Shown here: positions 36,627 to 47,684 of the stretch, one piece after another
Layout: each line of letters starts with the position of its first letter
Position numbering within the stretch: position 1 is the stretch's first letter
NCBI GenBank assembly: GCA_003282485.1
Contig: QBZD01000006.1
Location: 1-56,293 of the forward strand
Direction of reading: 5' to 3'
DNA length: 56,293 nt
From: Pelagibacteraceae bacterium AG-333-C14
GTDB taxonomy: Bacteria > Pseudomonadota > Alphaproteobacteria > Pelagibacterales > AG-422-B15
Made by a program: the position numbers and the translations under genes
The notes under the pieces: generated by a model
The model's input: only the letters and a program-made list of their open reading frames with translations
Told to the model about the DNA's origin: nothing
The model's database searches: none

Positions 36627-38072
36627 ATGTACTCAAAAGTTTTTTTTAGTAATAAAAAACTTATGATTTACTTTTCCTCGTTTTTGCTTGGAATACTTTT
36701 ATCTTTCAGCTTTGAGCCTTTTAATTTGCCTTTCATGTCAGTAATTGCCGTAGGTATGTTTTTTTTAGTAAATGATTACATTTATCAAAATTTACAAAAT
36801 AAAAAGAAAATATTTTTTCTCACAGGGTTACTTTTTGGGTTTGGGTTTTTCATATCTAGTATTAATTGGATTTCAAATTCAATTCTACAGTTTAATGAAG
36901 ATTTATATTACCTAATTCCAGTACCACTTTTAATACTCCCACTTGCCTTGTCACTATTTTATGCACTTATGCAAATTATTAATTATCTTTCGTGGTCTCA
37001 GTCCACATCACGTATTTTTTATTTCTCAGCTAATTGGGTAATTTTTGAATTATTAAGAAGCTATATGTTTTCAGGATTTCCTTGGAATCTAATTGCCTAT
37101 AGTTGGTCGTGGTCCATATATTTCATGCAATCTTTATCTTTGTTTGGAGTATTTGGTCTTAGCTTAATTACCGTTTTCTGCGCAACTAGTTTTTTTTCTT
37201 TTAGGATCAAAAATAATAATATTATATTCCCACTAATTGCTAGCTTAGTACTACTGACAACATTTCTATTTGGTTACAATCGTGTAAGTAACTACGAGGT
37301 AATAAAGTCTGGTATTAGCTTAAGAATTGTTCACACTGATTTTAATCAAAATGAAAAATGGAAAAAGGAGTCACACAAAAAAATTGCTGAGATGGGCTCA
37401 CAAGACTTGCTTACAATTTTTCCAGAAACTGCGTTTGGAATGGACGGTAAAGGCCCATCAAATTGGTTCATTGGTCATATTCGTAATGAAGGAGGACTTT
37501 ATTACAATTCATTATCTTTTAATGGTTACCAATACGATAAAATTAAACTAGTACCCTTTGGTGAAAAAATACCATTCTCTAATTTTCTAAAAATATTTTT
37601 TCCAAAAAACTCTTTATTATTAAACTCAATGAAAAGCGGTAATGACGATCAATCATTTGACAAAACAATTACTCCACTCATTTGTTATGAGGCTGTATTT
37701 CCTAATTTTGTTCGAAATAAAATTAATAATGAAACTGAATTACTAGTAAATATTACTAATGATGCATGGTTTGGTACTTTTAGTGGTCCAAAGCAACATT
37801 TTGTACATGTTTTGTATAGATCAGTTGAATTGGGACTACCTCTTGCGAGATCATCTAATATGGGTATATCCGCATTGATAAGTCCTATTGGCCTTGTAGA
37901 TGGAATGGCCAGTTCAGATAAAATATCCTTTATAGATGCAGAAATACCAAAAAAAATCGATATGACTATTTATCGGCAGTATGGTGAATTGATGGTGTAT
38001 TTTTTAATAGTTTTATTTTTTATTATTGGCTATGCTATCGATCAATTATTTTTGGGGAAAAAAAATGACTAA
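36627..38072 (+). CDS. lnt: Apolipoprotein N-acyltransferase
   Basis: A 481-residue inner-membrane enzyme that adds the third acyl chain to lipoproteins. Six or more membrane segments in the first 200 residues, a periplasmic nitrilase-like domain, and a final membrane helix (about 455-475). The Glu-Lys-Cys triad is visible in [23 protein letters not shown] and [10 protein letters not shown]. It acts on lipoproteins such as the two encoded near 18-21 kb. Its end overlaps the metK start by 8 bases. Confidence 0.96.
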   Translation: MYSKVFFSNKKLMIYFSSFLLGILLSFSFEPFNLPFMSVIAVGMFFLVNDYIYQNLQNKKKIFFLTGLLFGFGFFISSINWISNSILQFNEDLYYLIPVPLLILPLALSLFYALMQIINYLSWSQSTSRIFYFSANWVIFELLRSYMFSGFPWNLIAYSWSWSIYFMQSLSLFGVFGLSLITVFCATSFFSFRIKNNNIIFPLIASLVLLTTFLFGYNRVSNYEVIKSGISLRIVHTDFNQNEKWKKESHKKIAEMGSQDLLTIFPETAFGMDGKGPSNWFIGHIRNEGGLYYNSLSFNGYQYDKIKLVPFGEKIPFSNFLKIFFPKNSLLLNSMKSGNDDQSFDKTITPLICYEAVFPNFVRNKINNETELLVNITNDAWFGTFSGPKQHFVHVLYRSVELGLPLARSSNMGISALISPIGLVDGMASSDKISFIDAEIPKKIDMTIYRQYGELMVYFLIVLFFIIGYAIDQLFLGKKND

Positions 38073-39222
38073 AGAATATTTATTTACAAGTGAATCCGTG
38101 TCAGAAGGCCATCCTGACAAAGTGTGTGATATTATTTCAGACTCAATAGTTGATGATTTTTTATCACAAGAAAATCCAGAAAATGCAAGGGTTGCAATGG
38201 AAACATTGGTTACTACTAATAAAGTAGTTATTGCTGGCGAAGTTCGTGGTCCAGAAGGTTACAATTGTAACTATGAAGAGTTAGCAAGAAATGCAGTAAA
38301 AGAAATTGGATATGAACAAGATGGATTTCATTGGAAAAACTTATCTTTTGACTCGTCGGGTGTTCATAGTCAATCTGCAGATATAGCAATGGGTGTTGAT
38401 GCATCTGGAAATAAAGATCAAGGTGCGGGAGATCAAGGAATAATGTTTGGATATGCATGTAAAGAAACACCATCTTTAATGCCAGCACCAATATATTATT
38501 CCCATAAGATACTTGAGTTAATGGCATCAGAGCGAAAATCTGGAAATACTACTGGAATACAACCCGACTCTAAAAGTCAGGTTACATTAAAATATAAAAA
38601 TGGTGAGCCTGAAATTTGCACTAAAATAGTTGTTTCTACTCAACATGATGCTGAACTTGATCAGCAAGCCGTTAGTGATCTGGTAATTCCATTAATTAAA
38701 ACTGTAATGCCTCAAGAATGGATGGATAATAATACTGAGATACTAATTAATCCAACTGGAAAATTTGTGATCGGTGGCCCTGATGGTGATACTGGATTAA
38801 CTGGAAGAAAAATCATTGTTGATACTTATGGTGGTGCCGCTCCTCATGGTGGCGGAGCTTTTTCTGGAAAAGACCCAACAAAAGTTGATAGATCTGCAGC
38901 TTACATTTCAAGATATATAGCTAAAAATATAGTTGCAGCTGGATTAGCTGATAGATGCACACTCCAACTTGCATATGCTATTGGTGTTTCCGAGCCATTA
39001 TCAATTTATGTAGATACCCATGGAACATCTCAAATAAAGGACGATGATTTAATAAAAAAAATAACTGATAATATTGATTTATCTCCTAGAGGTATAAGAG
39101 ACCATTTAAGTTTGCATAAGCCAATCTATAAAAAAAGTGCTGCATACGGACATTTTGGTAGAGAGCCTATGGCGGATGGTTCTTTCTCTTGGGAAAAATT
39201 AGATCTAGCAGAAAAATTATAA
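38065..39222 (+). CDS. metK: S-adenosylmethionine synthetase
   Basis: A 385-residue enzyme making SAM from ATP and methionine. N-terminal [15 protein letters not shown] (about 8-22), GEVRG, the hexapeptide [12 protein letters not shown] and the phosphate loop [19 protein letters not shown]. The frame is open from 38026, but the ATG at 38065 has a clear GGGGA ribosome site and the family N-terminus. No SAM riboswitch can fit, since lnt runs into it. SAM made here serves RsmI, MiaB and TrmB of this window. Confidence 0.98.
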   Translation: MTKEYLFTSESVSEGHPDKVCDIISDSIVDDFLSQENPENARVAMETLVTTNKVVIAGEVRGPEGYNCNYEELARNAVKEIGYEQDGFHWKNLSFDSSGVHSQSADIAMGVDASGNKDQGAGDQGIMFGYACKETPSLMPAPIYYSHKILELMASERKSGNTTGIQPDSKSQVTLKYKNGEPEICTKIVVSTQHDAELDQQAVSDLVIPLIKTVMPQEWMDNNTEILINPTGKFVIGGPDGDTGLTGRKIIVDTYGGAAPHGGGAFSGKDPTKVDRSAAYISRYIAKNIVAAGLADRCTLQLAYAIGVSEPLSIYVDTHGTSQIKDDDLIKKITDNIDLSPRGIRDHLSLHKPIYKKSAAYGHFGREPMADGSFSWEKLDLAEKL

Positions 39223-39226
39223 TTTA

Positions 39227-39928
39227 TTGTTAGACTTACGATCTAAATTTCCTGATTATTATCAGTATCATGGAAGAAATATTTCTAAGAAGCTTTCATT
39301 ATCAAATGTAAGAATTTTAAATGATTACTATAGTAAGTATTCATTAGATAAAAAAATATTAAATCTTTCATCTAAAACAAGTACGGAGCAGCTGCTACAA
39401 TCGAACTTATTCAAAAAAGTAATAATTGAAGTTGGTTTTGGTGATGGAGAGCATCTTATTGAAAGTGCTCTTTCTAATCCAAAAGTTTTATTTGTTGGGT
39501 CAGAGGTATATGTTAATGGAGTTGCTAAAGTATTGAAACAAATCCTAGAGAAAGATATTAAAAATATTCGTTTATGTGGTATGAATTTTGTGTATTTGCT
39601 TAATATACTTAATCAAAATAGCATTGATGAACTAAAAATTATTAATCCTGATCCGTGGCATAAAAAACGTCATTTCAAACGAAGATTAGTTAATTTAGAA
39701 AATATTATTAAGATAATTGGAATAGTAAAAAATAAATATGCCTCCTACATAACGACAGATTCCGAAAGTTACTTTAATTATATTAACGAAATTTTTAGTT
39801 CAAATTCAAAGATAATTCATGAAAATAAAAATAAGATTCTATCAAAGAATGACAGATTATATGGCGTGTCAAGATACCAAAGAAAAGCAATTAAAAATGG
39901 AAAGAAAATATATCAACTAACTTTCTGA
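39227..39928 (+). CDS. trmB: tRNA (guanine-N7-)-methyltransferase TrmB
   Basis: A 233-residue class I SAM methyltransferase for m7G46 of tRNA. Visible: N-terminal YHGRNISKKLS, the SAM loop IIEVGFGDGEHLI near residue 67, INPDPWHKKRHFKRRLVN (catalytic region), and ITTDSESYF. Starts with TTG at 39227, 4 bp after metK, without a good ribosome site; no better start exists nearby. A normal rimP neighbour is missing downstream. Confidence 0.95.
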   Translation: MLDLRSKFPDYYQYHGRNISKKLSLSNVRILNDYYSKYSLDKKILNLSSKTSTEQLLQSNLFKKVIIEVGFGDGEHLIESALSNPKVLFVGSEVYVNGVAKVLKQILEKDIKNIRLCGMNFVYLLNILNQNSIDELKIINPDPWHKKRHFKRRLVNLENIIKIIGIVKNKYASYITTDSESYFNYINEIFSSNSKIIHENKNKILSKNDRLYGVSRYQRKAIKNGKKIYQLTF

Positions 39929-39949
39929 TATCATTATATATTTAGGCAC

Positions 39950-39978
39950 TTGATTTATGAGAATTAGCAGTGTATAGA
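39950..39978 (+). promoter_or_regulatory. Candidate promoter of the nusA operon leader
   Basis: TTGATT (39950-39955), a 17-bp spacer and TATAGA (39973-39978) form a good sigma-70-type promoter in the 123-bp gap after trmB. Transcription would begin near 39985 and run into the terminator hairpin at 40005-40032 before reaching nusA at 40052. Confidence 0.5.
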
Positions 39979-40004
39979 TCTTTCAAAACATAGCTAAACC
40001 AAGC

Positions 40005-40032
40005 AAAAGTGGGTTAAGCCCACTTTTTTTTT
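40005..40032 (+). terminator. Intrinsic terminator / attenuator directly before nusA
   Basis: A 9-bp perfect stem AAAAGTGGG / CCCACTTTT with a 5-base loop (TTAAG), whose 3' side runs into nine T. It ends 19 bp before the nusA ATG, and AAAGGA for nusA lies just after the T-run. It may end trmB transcription, attenuate nusA, or both. Confidence 0.75.
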
Positions 40033-40051
40033 ACGCTAAAAGGAACAAAAG

Positions 40052-41587
40052 ATGGTTAGTGCAAATAAGATCGAAATTTTAAGAATAGCTGAGACTGTTG
40101 CCCAGGAAAAAATGATTGATAAATCAATTGTAATTTCAGCATTAGAAGAAGCGATTGAAAAAGCAGCAAAAAGTAATTACGGCGAAGAAAATGAAGTCGT
40201 TGTTGAAATAAATCAAGAAAACGGTGATATATCTATTTCTAGAAAAATGTCGGTTGTTGAAGAAGTAAAGAATAAATTTCTTGAAATAACTTTGAAATCG
40301 GCAAAAAAAATTAATGGAGCTGCTCAGTTAGGTGACGTATTACTTGATCCATTGCCGGCAATTGACTTTGGCAGAATTGGAGCTCAAGCAGCAAAGCAAG
40401 TTATTAACTCTAAAGTTCGAGAAGCTGAAAGAGAAAGACAATATAATGAATATAAAGATAGAGTTGGAGAAATAGTAAACGGCATTGTAAAGAGAACTGA
40501 GTTTGGAAATATTGTACTTGATTTAGGTAAGGCTGAAGGAGTGGTTAGAAAAGATCAAACCATACCAAGAGAAAATCTTAGAAACGGCGATAGGGTAAGG
40601 GCATATATTTATGATGTTAGATCCGAGCTAAAAGGCCCACAGATTTTTATGTCACGATCTCACCCGCAATTTATGGCAAAGCTATTTATGCAGGAAGTAC
40701 CAGAAATTTATGATGGAATCATTTCTATTAAAAGCGTCGCAAGAGATCCGGGAAGCAGAGCTAAAATAGCTGTATACACTGAAGATGGTTCAATAGATCC
40801 GGTAGGAGCCTGCGTTGGAATGCGAGGTAGCAGAGTCCAAGCAGTAGTGAATGAATTACAAGGTGAAAAAATTGATATAATCAACTGGTCCGAAAACGTT
40901 GCGAATCTTGCTATTTCTTCTCTTTCTCCAGCTGAAGTTCTTAAAGTAGTTTTAGATGAAGATCAAAATAAAATAGAGGTTGTGGTCTCTGAAGAACACT
41001 TAAGTCTTGCAATTGGAAGAAGAGGACAAAATGTAAAACTTGCGACTGAGCTGACAGGTTATGAAATAGATATTTTAACTGAGGATGAGGAATCATCAAA
41101 AAGACAAGAGGACTTCTCAATTAAAACAAATATATTTATTGACTCACTAGATGTTGACGAAACTCTCGCTCAACTTTTAGTAAGTGAGGGATTTGGAAGC
41201 ATTGAAGAGGTGATTGACGCTGAAGAAAGTGAACTTCTAGCAATCGAGGGATTTGATGAAGAAATTGCAGCTGAGTTAGTTGAGAGATCAAAAAAATACA
41301 TGTCTGAGTTAGATGAAAAAAATAACAAGAAACTTGAGGAGTATAATGTTTCAAAAGATTTAATTGAATTCAGTTTTTTATCTAAAGCGATGTTAGTAAA
41401 ACTTGCCGAGAATAATATAAAGACATTGGAAGACTTTGCAGGCCTAACCACAGATGATCTAATCGGATACCTTGAAGACAGGAGCGATAAAAATTCTAGA
41501 GTTTCTGGTTTATTCGAAGAGTTTAATATTAATAAAGATGAAGGCGATCAATTAATTATGGAGGCAAGAAAAATATGGCTTGATTAG
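40052..41587 (+). CDS. nusA: Transcription termination/antitermination factor NusA
   Basis: A 511-residue RNA-polymerase-binding factor. N-terminal domain 1-125, S1 domain about 135-200 (GEIVNGIVKRTEFGNIVLDLGKAEG), KH1 with VGACVGMRGSRVQAVVNELQ near 255, KH2 with LAIGRRGQNVKLATELTGYEIDI near 315. Two C-terminal acidic helix-hairpin-helix repeats follow (about 365-420 and 435-510). A ribosome site AAAGGA lies 8 bp before the ATG. It is the first gene after a terminator-bearing leader. Confidence 0.98.
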   Translation: MVSANKIEILRIAETVAQEKMIDKSIVISALEEAIEKAAKSNYGEENEVVVEINQENGDISISRKMSVVEEVKNKFLEITLKSAKKINGAAQLGDVLLDPLPAIDFGRIGAQAAKQVINSKVREAERERQYNEYKDRVGEIVNGIVKRTEFGNIVLDLGKAEGVVRKDQTIPRENLRNGDRVRAYIYDVRSELKGPQIFMSRSHPQFMAKLFMQEVPEIYDGIISIKSVARDPGSRAKIAVYTEDGSIDPVGACVGMRGSRVQAVVNELQGEKIDIINWSENVANLAISSLSPAEVLKVVLDEDQNKIEVVVSEEHLSLAIGRRGQNVKLATELTGYEIDILTEDEESSKRQEDFSIKTNIFIDSLDVDETLAQLLVSEGFGSIEEVIDAEESELLAIEGFDEEIAAELVERSKKYMSELDEKNNKKLEEYNVSKDLIEFSFLSKAMLVKLAENNIKTLEDFAGLTTDDLIGYLEDRSDKNSRVSGLFEEFNINKDEGDQLIMEARKIWLD

Positions 41588-41610
41588 TCATATATATCTA
41601 AAGGACTTTC

Positions 41611-44016
41611 ATGACTGAAAATAAAGAGATAAAAAAAGGAAAAAAAACATTAAGTCTTAAGTTGGGTTCGAAACCTATCATCTCTAACAAAAGAGGGATT
41701 GAGGCAGGCAAGACAGTAATTGTTGAAAAAAAAAGGTATAAAAGAAATACTAATACAGATCAGAAGCCTGAACAGTCATCAATAAATAAAAAAGAAGTTA
41801 CCAGCATATCCAACGTAACAGAAAAAACTATTACAGATACGAAGTCAAGATCAGGTGTAATTTTGAAACCACTGACTAAGGATGAACAAAAAAAAATTTT
41901 ACAAGCAGATAGTAAAGAAGAAAAAAATGATGCTATTGATAAAATAAGAAAAGGTAATTTAGCTGAAGATACCACAAATGAAAAAGATACAAAAGTTGAG
42001 GGCAATCCAGAATCTAGTATTGAATTAAAAGAAGATAAAAAAGAAATTGAGAAGAAGAAGGCTATTCAAGACAAAGAAAAAGATTTTCAAGAAAAAAAGA
42101 AACCATCTAGCGCCTTTGGAAGAAAAAAAATTAGAGAGAGGAAAGTAACTATTGTCACTGCCTTGAGTGATGTAGATGAAAGAACGAGAAGCTTAGCCGC
42201 ATACAAAAGAGCTAAGCAGAAGACAAGAAAAAATCAATCAGATCAAGAGCCTGCTAAAAAAATTGTGAGAGATGTTTATATTCCAGAACATTTAACAGTG
42301 AAAGAATTAGCCAATCGAATGACAGAAAAATCAGGAGATTTAATTAAATCATTAATGAAAATGGGAATGATGGCTACAATTAATGAGTCTCTTGACGCAG
42401 ATACAGCTGAACTATTAGTAACTGAATTTGGTCATAACTTTAAAAGAGAAAATATTGAGGAAATAGAGAAAGATTTAATCTCTAAAGACATTGAGGCAAT
42501 AAAAGAAGACCCAAGATCACCTATTGTTACCATAATGGGTCATGTTGATCATGGAAAAACTTCTTTATTAGACAAAATAAGGAATGCAAATGTTGTTTCG
42601 GGAGAAAGTGGCGGTATTACTCAACATATAGGCGCTTACGAAGTAGAGCATAATGGTAGCAAAATTACTTTTATTGATACTCCTGGACACGCAGCATTTA
42701 CAGATATGCGAGCGAGAGGTGCGAATGTAACTGATATAGTAATTTTAATCGTTGCCGCCGATGATGGAGTGATGCCCCAGACAAAAGAAGCTATAGCCCA
42801 TGCTAAATCTGCTAATGCCCCAATTATAGTTGCAATTAATAAGTGTGATAAGGAGGAGGCTCAACCTCAAAAAATCAAAGAACAATTATTATCGGAGGAA
42901 TTAATCGTTGAGGATCTATCTGGAGATGTTCAATGTATTGAAGTGTCAGCAGAAACAGGGCACAACCTTGACAAACTTCTTGATTCAATTGTTGTTCAGT
43001 CAGAGGTTTCAGAGCTAAAGACAAATAATCAAACTTTTGCTGAAGCTACTGTAATCGAGGCCAATGTTGATAAAGGTAGAGGTCCAATATGTAATATAAT
43101 TATTACAAATGGAAAATTATCTGTTGGAGATATTGCTGTTGCAGGAAGTGAATACGGTAAGGTAAGAGCAATACTTAACGATAAGGGAAAAAATTTAAAA
43201 GAGGCAACTTCATCTATGCCTGTACAGGTCTTAGGATTAAATAACCCTCCTGAGGCTGGAGATAGTTTTGTCACAGTTGAAAGTGACGAAAAAGCGAGAG
43301 AATTGTGTGAGATAAGAAGTGAAATAAAAACTAATAAAGCGTTACCAAAGAAGATCAAAAATTTAGATGGAGACACAACATTTGGCTCATTAAATGGTAC
43401 AAAGGAAATATTAGAAGTTGTTGTGAAATCTGATACTCGAGGATCTTCAGAAGCTATCGTTCATCAAATTGAAGGCATTGATAGTGATAAAATAAACATA
43501 AAAGTAATTCATTCAGGTGTAGGATTTATAAATGAAAGTGATGTTGCTCTTGCGTCAGCATCTAATGCATTGCTCATTTCATTTAATACGACAGCAACAA
43601 AAGAGGCAAAATCAAAGGCTAAGCTAAGTAATCTAAATATTCAAAATTTTAATATTATCTATGAACTTCTCGAATATGTTTCTGATTTTGCAAGCGGTAA
43701 ACTTAAGCCTACTCTTCAAGAAAGCTTTATTGGTAAAGCAGAAGTTCTACAAATTTTCAAAGTTTCAAAAATAGGCTCAATTGCTGGTTGTATTGTTGTT
43801 GAAGGTTCTGTTAATAAAAATGCTAAAGTAAGAGTAACAAGAAATTCAGAAACTATATATGATGGTGATATTCTCAGTTTAAAACGAGAAAAAAATGAAG
43901 CAAATGAAGTCAAAGCTGGAACAGAATGTGGAATAAGTGTCAAAGAATTTAACGATTTCCAAATAGGAGATAATATAGAAGTATTTAGTGTTGAGGAAAT
44001 AGCACAGTCACTGTGA
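41611..44016 (+). CDS. infB: Translation initiation factor IF-2
   Basis: An 801-residue GTPase that places fMet-tRNA on the 30S subunit. Lys/Glu-rich N-terminal region (1-185), IF2_N domain (about 225-275, [15 protein letters not shown]), G domain with GHVDHGKTS near residue 311, DTPGHAAF and NKCD. Domains II to IV fill the C-terminus ([14 protein letters not shown], and the tRNA-binding end). It follows nusA by 23 bp with no ylxR gene between. Confidence 0.98.
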   Translation: MTENKEIKKGKKTLSLKLGSKPIISNKRGIEAGKTVIVEKKRYKRNTNTDQKPEQSSINKKEVTSISNVTEKTITDTKSRSGVILKPLTKDEQKKILQADSKEEKNDAIDKIRKGNLAEDTTNEKDTKVEGNPESSIELKEDKKEIEKKKAIQDKEKDFQEKKKPSSAFGRKKIRERKVTIVTALSDVDERTRSLAAYKRAKQKTRKNQSDQEPAKKIVRDVYIPEHLTVKELANRMTEKSGDLIKSLMKMGMMATINESLDADTAELLVTEFGHNFKRENIEEIEKDLISKDIEAIKEDPRSPIVTIMGHVDHGKTSLLDKIRNANVVSGESGGITQHIGAYEVEHNGSKITFIDTPGHAAFTDMRARGANVTDIVILIVAADDGVMPQTKEAIAHAKSANAPIIVAINKCDKEEAQPQKIKEQLLSEELIVEDLSGDVQCIEVSAETGHNLDKLLDSIVVQSEVSELKTNNQTFAEATVIEANVDKGRGPICNIIITNGKLSVGDIAVAGSEYGKVRAILNDKGKNLKEATSSMPVQVLGLNNPPEAGDSFVTVESDEKARELCEIRSEIKTNKALPKKIKNLDGDTTFGSLNGTKEILEVVVKSDTRGSSEAIVHQIEGIDSDKINIKVIHSGVGFINESDVALASASNALLISFNTTATKEAKSKAKLSNLNIQNFNIIYELLEYVSDFASGKLKPTLQESFIGKAEVLQIFKVSKIGSIAGCIVVEGSVNKNAKVRVTRNSETIYDGDILSLKREKNEANEVKAGTECGISVKEFNDFQIGDNIEVFSVEEIAQSL

Positions 44017-44402
44017 TCCTAAAAAGGAAATACGAAACCACTGATAGATCTCTAAAAGTTTCTGAAATAATTAGAAAAGCAGTAAGTGAAGTTCTTGTAA
44101 GAAATGAATTTCCAATTAATCCATCATTTAATTTTCCATTAAGCGTTGTTAATGTTGAAATGAATAAGGATCTTAAAATTGCATATGTATATGTATTAAC
44201 TCATGAAAAAATAGATAAGGATGAAATTATAGAAAGACTAAAGAGCTGTAAAAAATATATTTCTAAAGAAGTAAATGAGTTAGTAGATCTTAAGTTTATT
44301 CCTAAGTTAGTATTTCGAAATGATGAGACAGTTGACCAATTAAATAATATCAACAATCTATTAAACTCTGATAAATTTATTAAAGATAATAATGTAGATT
44401 AA
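44013..44402 (+). CDS. rbfA: Ribosome-binding factor A
   Basis: A 129-residue KH-like 30S maturation factor. The pattern RSLKVSEIIRKAVSEVLVR near residue 11, then VNVEMNKDLKIAYVYV, ISKEVNELVDLKFIPKLVFRNDETVDQLNNINNLL. Start codon is GTG, overlapping the infB stop as GTGA, so translation is coupled. truB follows after 1 bp. Confidence 0.95.
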   Translation: MILKRKYETTDRSLKVSEIIRKAVSEVLVRNEFPINPSFNFPLSVVNVEMNKDLKIAYVYVLTHEKIDKDEIIERLKSCKKYISKEVNELVDLKFIPKLVFRNDETVDQLNNINNLLNSDKFIKDNNVD

Positions 44403-44403
44403 G

Positions 44404-45279
44404 ATGAAAGATGGGTGGATCTTTATAGATAAACCTAAGGAGATAAGTTCATTTGAAGTTATCAGGAAACTAAGAAAAATTCTTAATATTAAAAAAATTG
44501 GTCATGCAGGAACGTTAGATCCATTTGCTACTGGGGTGCTGGCAGTAGCACTAGGTGAAGCAACAAAAAGTATATCATATTTTAATGCTAGCAAGTTCTA
44601 TCAATTTCGAGTTTTATTTGGAATATCAAAGGACACTGACGACTCTACTGGTAAAACTCTGCAGACCTCAGATGCAATTCCATCAAAAAAAGATATTGAT
44701 GTATGTCTAAAAAATTTCATTGGTTTTCAACAACAGGTCCCTCCAAGATACTCAGCAGTAAAAATAAATGGCAAAAGGGCTTATAAATTGGCAAGAGAAA
44801 ACAAAACCTTTGAAATTAAATCTAAAGAAGTAAATATCCAGAATCTCACTTGTTCAGCTACGGAAAAAAAAGAAGAATTCATATTTACTATGGAATGCTC
44901 CAGTGGAACCTATGTAAGATCGTTTGCAAGAGATCTAGGCAAAATGCTTAATACATTTGCTCATGTTTCTGAGTTAAGAAGGATCAAAATTGGAAAATTT
45001 GGTGAAAATAATATTATTTTACTAGATAATTTAGCTGAATTAGTACATATTGGCGATCATTTTGAGATTATACATTCTATTCAAGATGTACTGGACGACA
45101 TCCCGGCAGTACAACTAAATAGAGATTTAAGTAAGAAATTTCGAAATGGACTAAACTTTGATTACTTTAATGAAGATATATTTGAAGATACTTTATTAAT
45201 AATATCCGATGGAAAACTTTTAGGCATTGGCAAAGTTATAGAGGGAAAAATAAAACCTGTAAGGGTTTTCAATTTGTAA
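44404..45279 (+). CDS. truB: tRNA pseudouridine-55 synthase TruB
   Basis: A 291-residue pseudouridine synthase for U55 in the T arm of tRNA. N-terminal GWIFIDKPKEISSFEVI, the catalytic Asp in KIGHAGTLDPFATGVL (near residue 40), VPPRYSAVKINGKRAYKLAR, and SSGTYVRSFARDLG. A C-terminal extension (about 215-291) corresponds to the usual TruB C-terminal domain. Same operon as rbfA. Confidence 0.97.
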   Translation: MKDGWIFIDKPKEISSFEVIRKLRKILNIKKIGHAGTLDPFATGVLAVALGEATKSISYFNASKFYQFRVLFGISKDTDDSTGKTLQTSDAIPSKKDIDVCLKNFIGFQQQVPPRYSAVKINGKRAYKLARENKTFEIKSKEVNIQNLTCSATEKKEEFIFTMECSSGTYVRSFARDLGKMLNTFAHVSELRRIKIGKFGENNIILLDNLAELVHIGDHFEIIHSIQDVLDDIPAVQLNRDLSKKFRNGLNFDYFNEDIFEDTLLIISDGKLLGIGKVIEGKIKPVRVFNL

Positions 45280-45290
45280 AAGGATAAGAG

Positions 45291-45560
45291 ATGTCGATAA
45301 AAAGTGAAAGTAAAAGTAAACTCATAAATGAGTACTCAAGATCAGAAAAAGATACAGGTTCTCCAGAAGTACAAATAGCGATTCTTACTGAGAGAATTAC
45401 CAATCTAACTGGACATTTTCAATCTCATAAAAAAGATAACCATTCCAGAACAGGATTAATGAGATTGATAAATCAAAGACGCAGTTTGCTAGCGTATTTA
45501 AAGAAAAGCAATAAAGATTCTTATGACAAGTTAATCGATAAATTAGGAATTAGAAAATAA
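45291..45560 (+). CDS. rpsO: 30S ribosomal protein S15
   Basis: An 89-residue four-helix ribosomal protein binding 16S r[25 protein letters not shown] and the rRNA-contacting [26 protein letters not shown] are clear. The family's normal length. Preceded by AGGATAAGAG as a ribosome site; pnp follows after 30-36 bp as in most proteobacteria. Confidence 0.98.
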   Translation: MSIKSESKSKLINEYSRSEKDTGSPEVQIAILTERITNLTGHFQSHKKDNHSRTGLMRLINQRRSLLAYLKKSNKDSYDKLIDKLGIRK

Positions 45561-45590
45561 TAATGAACTATATTAAATTTAAAGGAATGA

Positions 45591-47666
45591 ATGAATATGA
45601 AAGAAGTGATTTCAAGAGAAATGAACTGGGGCGACCAGAAACTAAAAATAGAAACGGGAAAAGTAGCAAAACAGGCAACAGCATCAACAATTGTTAGCTA
45701 TGGTGATACAGTTGTTATGGCAAACGTCGTAGCAGCTAAAGATCCAAAACCAGATTTAGATTTTTTTCCACTTACAGTAAGTTATCAGGAAAAATTTTAT
45801 GCTGCTGGTAAAATTCCAGGTGGTTTTTTTAAAAGAGAGGGAAGACCAACAGAGTTTGAAACTCTTACCTCAAGATTAATTGATCGTCCTATCAGGCCTC
45901 TCTTTCCAGAAGGCTTTAAAAATGAAACTCAAGTTATATTAACTGTGCTTTCGCATGACGGAGAAACCAATCCTGATATTGTTGCAATGATAGCGGCCTC
46001 AAGTGCATTAACATTGTCTGGAGTTCCTTTTATGGGCCCAATTGGTGGATGTAGAGTGGGTTATGATGGATCAAATTATACATTGAATCCAAAAATAAAT
46101 GATGATGGAGATCTTGATCTTGTCGTTGCGGGCACTAGCGACGCTGTACTAATGGTTGAATCTGAAGCAAAGCAGCTTTCAGAGGAAATAATGTTAGGAG
46201 CGGTAAAGTTTGGTCATGAGTCAATGCAAGAAGTTATAAAAATCATAATCAATCTTGCTGAGGAATGCGCAAATGACCCTTGGGAGTTCAGTCATACAAT
46301 TAATGAGTCATTGTTAGATGAAATTAAAAAAACTTGTGAAGATAAAATTGTGAAGAGTTACTCAATTGTTGATAAGATGGAAAGACAAAGTTCGCTTTCT
46401 GAAATTAAATCAAGTTTAGAGGATCAATATAAAGAAAACGAGGAATACAGCATCAACGAGGTGATGGGATATTTTAAAAAAATCGAAAAAAATGTTGTTA
46501 GATCTCAAATATTAAATAATCAATCTAGAATTGACGGTCGGAAGTTAGATGAAGTAAGAAATATTTCGTCCGAAGTATCGTGGCTACCAAGAACACATGG
46601 ATCTGCTTTATTTACAAGAGGAGAGACTCAAGCAATTGTTGTGGCAACTTTAGGATTTGGTGAAGATGAACAAAGAATTGAGGCGTTGCAAGGATCATAC
46701 AAAGAAAATTTCATGCTTCATTATAATTTTCCACCATATTCAGTTGGTGAAGTAGGAAGACTAGGAGCAACAGGTAGACGTGAAATTGGTCATGGAAAAC
46801 TTGCATGGAGAGCTCTAAAGGCAGTTTTACCATCAAAAGATGATTTTGATTATACCATTAGATTAGTCTCAGATATTACTGAATCAAATGGGTCATCTTC
46901 TATGGCAACAGTGTGTGGTTCATCACTTGCATTAATGGATGCAGGGGTTCCTATCAAAAACTCTGTTTCAGGAATAGCGATGGGCTTAATAAAAGAAGGC
47001 GATGATTTTGCAGTTCTGTCAGATATTTTGGGAGATGAAGACCACCTTGGCGATATGGACTTTAAGGTGGCTGGAACCAAGGAAGGTGTAACCTCTCTTC
47101 AAATGGACATTAAGATCACAGGCATCACCTATGAAATTATGGAGAAAGCCCTTGAACAAGCAAAGGGTGGGAGAGACTATATTCTTAATGAAATGAACAA
47201 AGAAATTTCTGAAGCCAGAACAGAACTAGGTCCTTACACCCCTCGTAGTGAGACAATAAAAGTCAAAAGGGACAATATTGGAGAAATAATTGGTAAAGGT
47301 GGTTCTACAATTAAGGATATTATAGAAAAATCTGGAGCAAAAATTGACATAAGTGATAATGGAAATGTTAAAATTGCTGGAACTAATAACGAAAGTATTG
47401 AGGCGGCTAAAGAACTAATCAATTCTATAATTGAAGAGCCAGAGGTGGGACAGGTTTATGAAGGTAAAGTTGTTAAGATTATGGAATTTGGTGCTTTTGT
47501 TAACTTCTTTGGAAAAAGGGACGGCCTTGTTCATATTTCTCAACTCTCAAAAGAAAGAGTTGAAAAAGTTACTGACGTAGTAAATGAGGGTGATATAGTC
47601 AAGGTAAAGGTACTTGGTTTTGATAAAGGTAAAGTTAAATTATCAATTAAGGATACTGAAGAATAA
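45591..47666 (+). CDS. pnp: Polynucleotide phosphorylase
   Basis: A 691-residue trimeric 3'-5' phosphorolytic exoribonuclease. First RNase PH domain about 10-230, helical domain about 240-300, second RNase PH domain about 310-540 ([37 protein letters not shown]), KH domain about 550-610 ([15 protein letters not shown]) and S1 domain about 620-690. Two starts are possible, ATG 45591 or ATG 45597; AAAGGA at 45581 is better spaced for 45597. The difference is two residues. Confidence 0.97.
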   Translation: MNMKEVISREMNWGDQKLKIETGKVAKQATASTIVSYGDTVVMANVVAAKDPKPDLDFFPLTVSYQEKFYAAGKIPGGFFKREGRPTEFETLTSRLIDRPIRPLFPEGFKNETQVILTVLSHDGETNPDIVAMIAASSALTLSGVPFMGPIGGCRVGYDGSNYTLNPKINDDGDLDLVVAGTSDAVLMVESEAKQLSEEIMLGAVKFGHESMQEVIKIIINLAEECANDPWEFSHTINESLLDEIKKTCEDKIVKSYSIVDKMERQSSLSEIKSSLEDQYKENEEYSINEVMGYFKKIEKNVVRSQILNNQSRIDGRKLDEVRNISSEVSWLPRTHGSALFTRGETQAIVVATLGFGEDEQRIEALQGSYKENFMLHYNFPPYSVGEVGRLGATGRREIGHGKLAWRALKAVLPSKDDFDYTIRLVSDITESNGSSSMATVCGSSLALMDAGVPIKNSVSGIAMGLIKEGDDFAVLSDILGDEDHLGDMDFKVAGTKEGVTSLQMDIKITGITYEIMEKALEQAKGGRDYILNEMNKEISEARTELGPYTPRSETIKVKRDNIGEIIGKGGSTIKDIIEKSGAKIDISDNGNVKIAGTNNESIEAAKELINSIIEEPEVGQVYEGKVVKIMEFGAFVNFFGKRDGLVHISQLSKERVEKVTDVVNEGDIVKVKVLGFDKGKVKLSIKDTEE

Positions 47667-47684
47667 TTTTTTTAAAAATTTGAA

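Noticed and set aside
37327-37551. Plus-strand frame inside lnt that might hint at a frameshift or split gene
   Set aside because: lnt is intact through this stretch with all three catalytic residues in one frame, so there is no break.
38020-38064. Possible SAM riboswitch in front of metK
   Set aside because: lnt coding sequence runs 8 bases into metK, so there is no untranslated leader to hold a riboswitch.
38228-38527. 99-codon minus-strand frame inside metK
   Set aside because: Shadow of a highly conserved gene; His/Leu-rich nonsense composition.
43029-43376. 115-codon minus-strand open frame inside infB
   Set aside because: Antisense shadow of the IF-2 domain; hydrophobic low-complexity composition arises from reverse-reading conserved infB codons.
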